A stretch of DNA of 64,000 bases, taken from Amborella trichopoda. Its lineage: Eukaryota > Streptophyta > Magnoliopsida > Amborellales > Amborellaceae. Under the pieces are notes generated by a model. It made no database searches and was not told the origin of the DNA. It worked only from the letters and a program-made list of their open reading frames with translations. The number at the start of each line of letters is the position of its first letter. Position 1 is the first letter of the stretch. Of the stretch, positions 60,984 to 64,000 are shown in pieces. A program made the translations under genes and the position numbers. The stretch spans positions 3,031,601 through 3,095,600 of the forward strand of contig NW_006500356.1 in assembly GCF_000471905.2 (NCBI RefSeq), written 5' to 3'.

Positions 60984-63900
60984 ATGGTAGCAGGCAATGG
61001 GCTTCTAGTCCCTATATTGGGCTTTGCATCTTCTGTGGCCTTCATTTATATGACTCTTGGGGATTTAAGGCTCTATTTTGCAGAACCACAGTTGGGTTTT
61101 GTAGAGAAGAATGGGACTCAGTTCATGGTGGATGGAAAAGCATTTTATGTGAATGGGTGGAATTCTTATTGGTTAATGGACCAGGCAGTGGAGGAGTTTA
61201 GCAGGCCTAGGGTCAGGGCAATGCTTCAAGCTGGTGCAAGAATGGGTCTCACTGTCTGCAGGACTTGGGCTTTCAATGATGGTGGTTATAATGCACTGCA
61301 ACTCTCACTTGGGACAATTGATGAGCGAGTTTTCAAGGTACATTTAGTTGGTTTTTCTTTTTTATTTGCTTCATGAGTTTGGAGGCTGATTTAATTTTTT
61401 GTGGTGTTTGTTTCACGAATTTGGCTTCGTTAGTTCTCATAGCAGTTTCTTTGTGATTTTGTGCAGCGTTATTAAATTATTGATTTGTTATTGTTATTTG
61501 GTGAATGATTTGATCTGCAGTTGCTAAAATGGTTCTGTACCCTTTAAATTTCAGTTCTTAGTTGGTATATGGTCTTTTGGAGGAATTATATGGATCTGTA
61601 GAAAAGAAAATATCCGCTTAATTAATCTTCAAAATAATGGTCTCATTTTATATATTGATTTTGTTTTTATGAGTAACTTTTTTTTGTTAAATGGGAATAA
61701 ATGTGACCATAGTTTGATGATGCATAAATTACTAGAACGATGGAAGTCTGATGTCTTCTTATTACATTGAAATGAGATCTGAATAGAGTTATCAGTCTCT
61801 ACGTATCTTCCTGAAACATCTACAGAATGTATGCCCCTCCTGATAACTTTCGAAAGAAAAAGAAATGTATGCCCCTACCAATCCACCGGATCATATTAAC
61901 CCACCAATTTTTTCTCTATTGTTAATGGAAGAAACTATCAGATGTTGTCTTCTTGATGGCTGCTAACAATATTCCATCTGAAATTTGAATGCTATGGTAA
62001 TGCAAACAGAAAGGAGGGTTCATGATATTTTGTTGAATGAGCAAATTTGATTTTAATTTTCATGAGTTTTTGCTTTGTTTATTTGATCAATTTGATGAAT
62101 TATTTGACTGGCTCATGATATATTATGTCCTTTTATTTATTAAAATAATAATAAGTCTTCAGGCATAAATAAGTTTAGATGCTCCAATGTTTTTGAATAT
62201 TGAAATTAGTAAGAAATAGACACAGGACAAGCATTTGGAACAAATTGCTGGATTTTCTTTAGTTATCGCTGAACATTAAGACCCATTTGGGCCAAAGTGC
62301 TGGATTTTCTTTAGTTAGCGCTGAACATTAACTCTGTGCCACATGGTATGTGGAAAACCCTACAGGTACCACATTCAAAAAATTTGTTAATTATTTCTTT
62401 TGGGCGTTATTTGATACCATGCTCGGATAGATTGCTATAAACGAATGCTACACGTGCACATTCACTAATTCCATGTAACAATTTCAATGCTGTAAAATAA
62501 TAGATCTTTCTCTTTGTTTTGTTTCTTTCTTTTTCTATATTTTTGGATTTTTGTCTGATATTAACAAGCTAATTGGGGCATTTCAGGGATTGGATCGAGT
62601 CATTGCAGAAGCTCGGCATCAAGGGATAAGATTAATCCTCTGCCTCGTCAATAACTTGCATGCCTATGGTGGTAAGGGTCAGTATGTTCAATGGGCATTG
62701 GAACAAGGGGCAGCTTCAAGCTCTTCCAATGATTCTTTCTTTTCTGATCCATTCATCCGCAGTCATTTTAAAAATTACATGAAGGTAATTCCATACCAAC
62801 AGACTTATTCCTGTTTTTTTTGGGTTTAATGCTTCAACTTGGCCAACTTGATTGCACCCACTCATTAGGTTTTTGGCATGAATTTGGGTCAGGATAATTC
62901 TCATTCCTTGTTTTATTTTATTTTTTGAGAGTCAATTTCTTGTTTTATTATTTGTATCAGGACTTACTATCCTGATGTATTTGCCCTTTCTAGTAATGCT
63001 TTTGGCGTATATTCTCACTGCACACCCACCCACCCACACCTCATTGAGCATAAAAAATTATTATTTTTCACTCTCCATCCAATGCCTCCTGTTTTTTTTT
63101 TTTCCCTTGTTAAACTAGTGCAATCATTTTTGCTAGGCATTTTTATCGGACTTAAAGTAGTTGTAAACATCATTGCTGACAGAATAAATCTTTGGACTAC
63201 CCAGATTAGGTACTAATAAGTTATAGTTTTAGGAATACTTTGTCAAATTTTCTGTTGTATTATGATTATTACTAATAGGAAAACTATCAGTAAATTCTTC
63301 CCTCCATAATGAACAGAGTCAACCCATAACTTAATTCAGCTGGACTTGTGTTTGGCTCAGTTTGAGCTATTTGGTTTTAGTTTTTCTTTTACTGCCTTCT
63401 AAAATATTGATGTCAATATATCAGAACTCAAATCATTATTATTATTTCTTTTGGCAGACCATTCTGACTAGAAGAAACAGTTTGACCGGCATCAAATACA
63501 AGGACGATCCTACCATTTTCGCATGGGAGATAATGAATGAGCCTCGTTGCAAATCTGATCCCTCAGGTGACACTCTCCAAGTAAGGCCACCTGTTATCTC
63601 CCTTGGAATTTATATGTTTTTTTTTGTTTCTTTTTATCATTGGCAGTTATATATTCATTTGTCTGGGGAGGAACAGAGTAGCAGGAAAAGTTGGAAATAT
63701 TTGTTGGATATTGATAATTAATTATTTAATCGTAATCTCAATTCTCATATATATCCCACTATATTCTAATTGTAGCATTATATTTTTTTGTGAGTGAGTT
63801 TTTGGGGTTGATTCATTTATCAGTACATTTGAAGAATTGTAGGGTTGGATCAAGGAAATGGCAGAGTTCGTGAAATCCATCGACAATAAACACTTGTTGA

Positions 63901-64000
63901 GTGTTGGGAATGAAGGATTTTATGGACCCACAACCCCTGAGAAATTTGATAGGAACCCGGGCGATTGGGCGAGCTCTCTCGGTGTGGACTTCATTCGCAA
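60984..64000 (+). CDS. MAN: mannan endo-1,4-beta-mannosidase (GH5), 5' part
   Basis: Secreted endo-beta-mannanase, which cuts beta-1,4 links in cell-wall mannans during wall loosening and seed reserve use. Exons: 60984-61337, 62587-62784, 63458-63580, 63843-64000 (continues past the window). Splice borders are GT...AG and in frame. 277 residues of an expected 400-450 are visible. The N-terminus [20 protein letters not shown] is a hydrophobic signal or anchor segment. Family blocks follow: [47 protein letters not shown], then [16 protein letters not shown] with the catalytic acid/base Glu at residue 212 (NEP), and [14 protein letters not shown]. The nucleophile Glu is beyond the window. The start is the first ATG after an in-frame TAA at 60939. 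No lesion is seen. Which numbered MAN paralogue it is cannot be decided here. Confidence 0.93.

Overview
This is nuclear DNA of a flowering plant. Protein-coding exons are short and separated by AT-rich GT...AG introns. The two recognisable genes have plant-type exon structures, and most of the remaining sequence is plant transposons (Ty1-copia LTR elements, Mutator- and hAT-type MITEs, a tRNA-derived SINE, LINE tails). The species cannot be named from the sequence. All readable transposons look old and mutated. One assembly scar at 11351-11466 looks like 454 pyrosequencing noise. An early-diverging angiosperm sequenced in the 454 era would fit, but this is only a guess.

Layout. 1-1207 is the outer part of a minus-strand copia LTR. 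1376-11728 is a broken partial copy of the gene for the second-largest subunit of RNA polymerase II (NRPB2/RPB2). It carries only exons 14-25 and retains its introns. Its intron 23 has grown to 4.9 kb through insertions (LINE tail, degenerate LTR element, hAT-like element, minisatellites). 11729-22300 is gene-poor and AT-rich with MITEs and tandem duplications. 22300-34366 is an apparently intact NRPB2 gene: a CpG-rich promoter with a TATA box, a perfectly placed 254-bp tandem duplication in the leader, then 25 exons encoding 1190 residues. 34367-43400 is gene-free and holds MITEs, a SINE, a LINE tail and a 198-bp hairpin. 43432-53571 is a 10-kb copia-type LTR element whose 3' LTR is interrupted by a second, internally deleted copia element (50276-52476). 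54665-56307 is an hAT-like element with internal minisatellites, followed by four copies of one MULE-type MITE family. 60984-64000 is the 5' part of an endo-beta-mannanase gene (GH5), which runs off the window.

How the parts relate. NRPB2 (transcription) and the mannanase (cell-wall hemicellulose hydrolysis) have no evident functional link. The pseudogene and the intact NRPB2 lie in the same orientation about 11.7 kb apart, so a DNA-level segmental duplication followed by decay explains them. Transposon activity accounts for most of what lies between genes. The clearest family is a MULE-like MITE with at least eight copies here. Four copies have readable 9-bp target-site duplications, and one copy sits inside NRPB2 intron 13.

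I found no convincing new biochemical system. The most unusual items are the duplicated NRPB2 locus with a still-open zinc-clamp exon, a duplicated splice acceptor in NRPB2 exon 3 whose upstream use would bring a stop codon, a degenerate repeat of about 192 bp inside the copia element, and the flow-order sequencing artefact.
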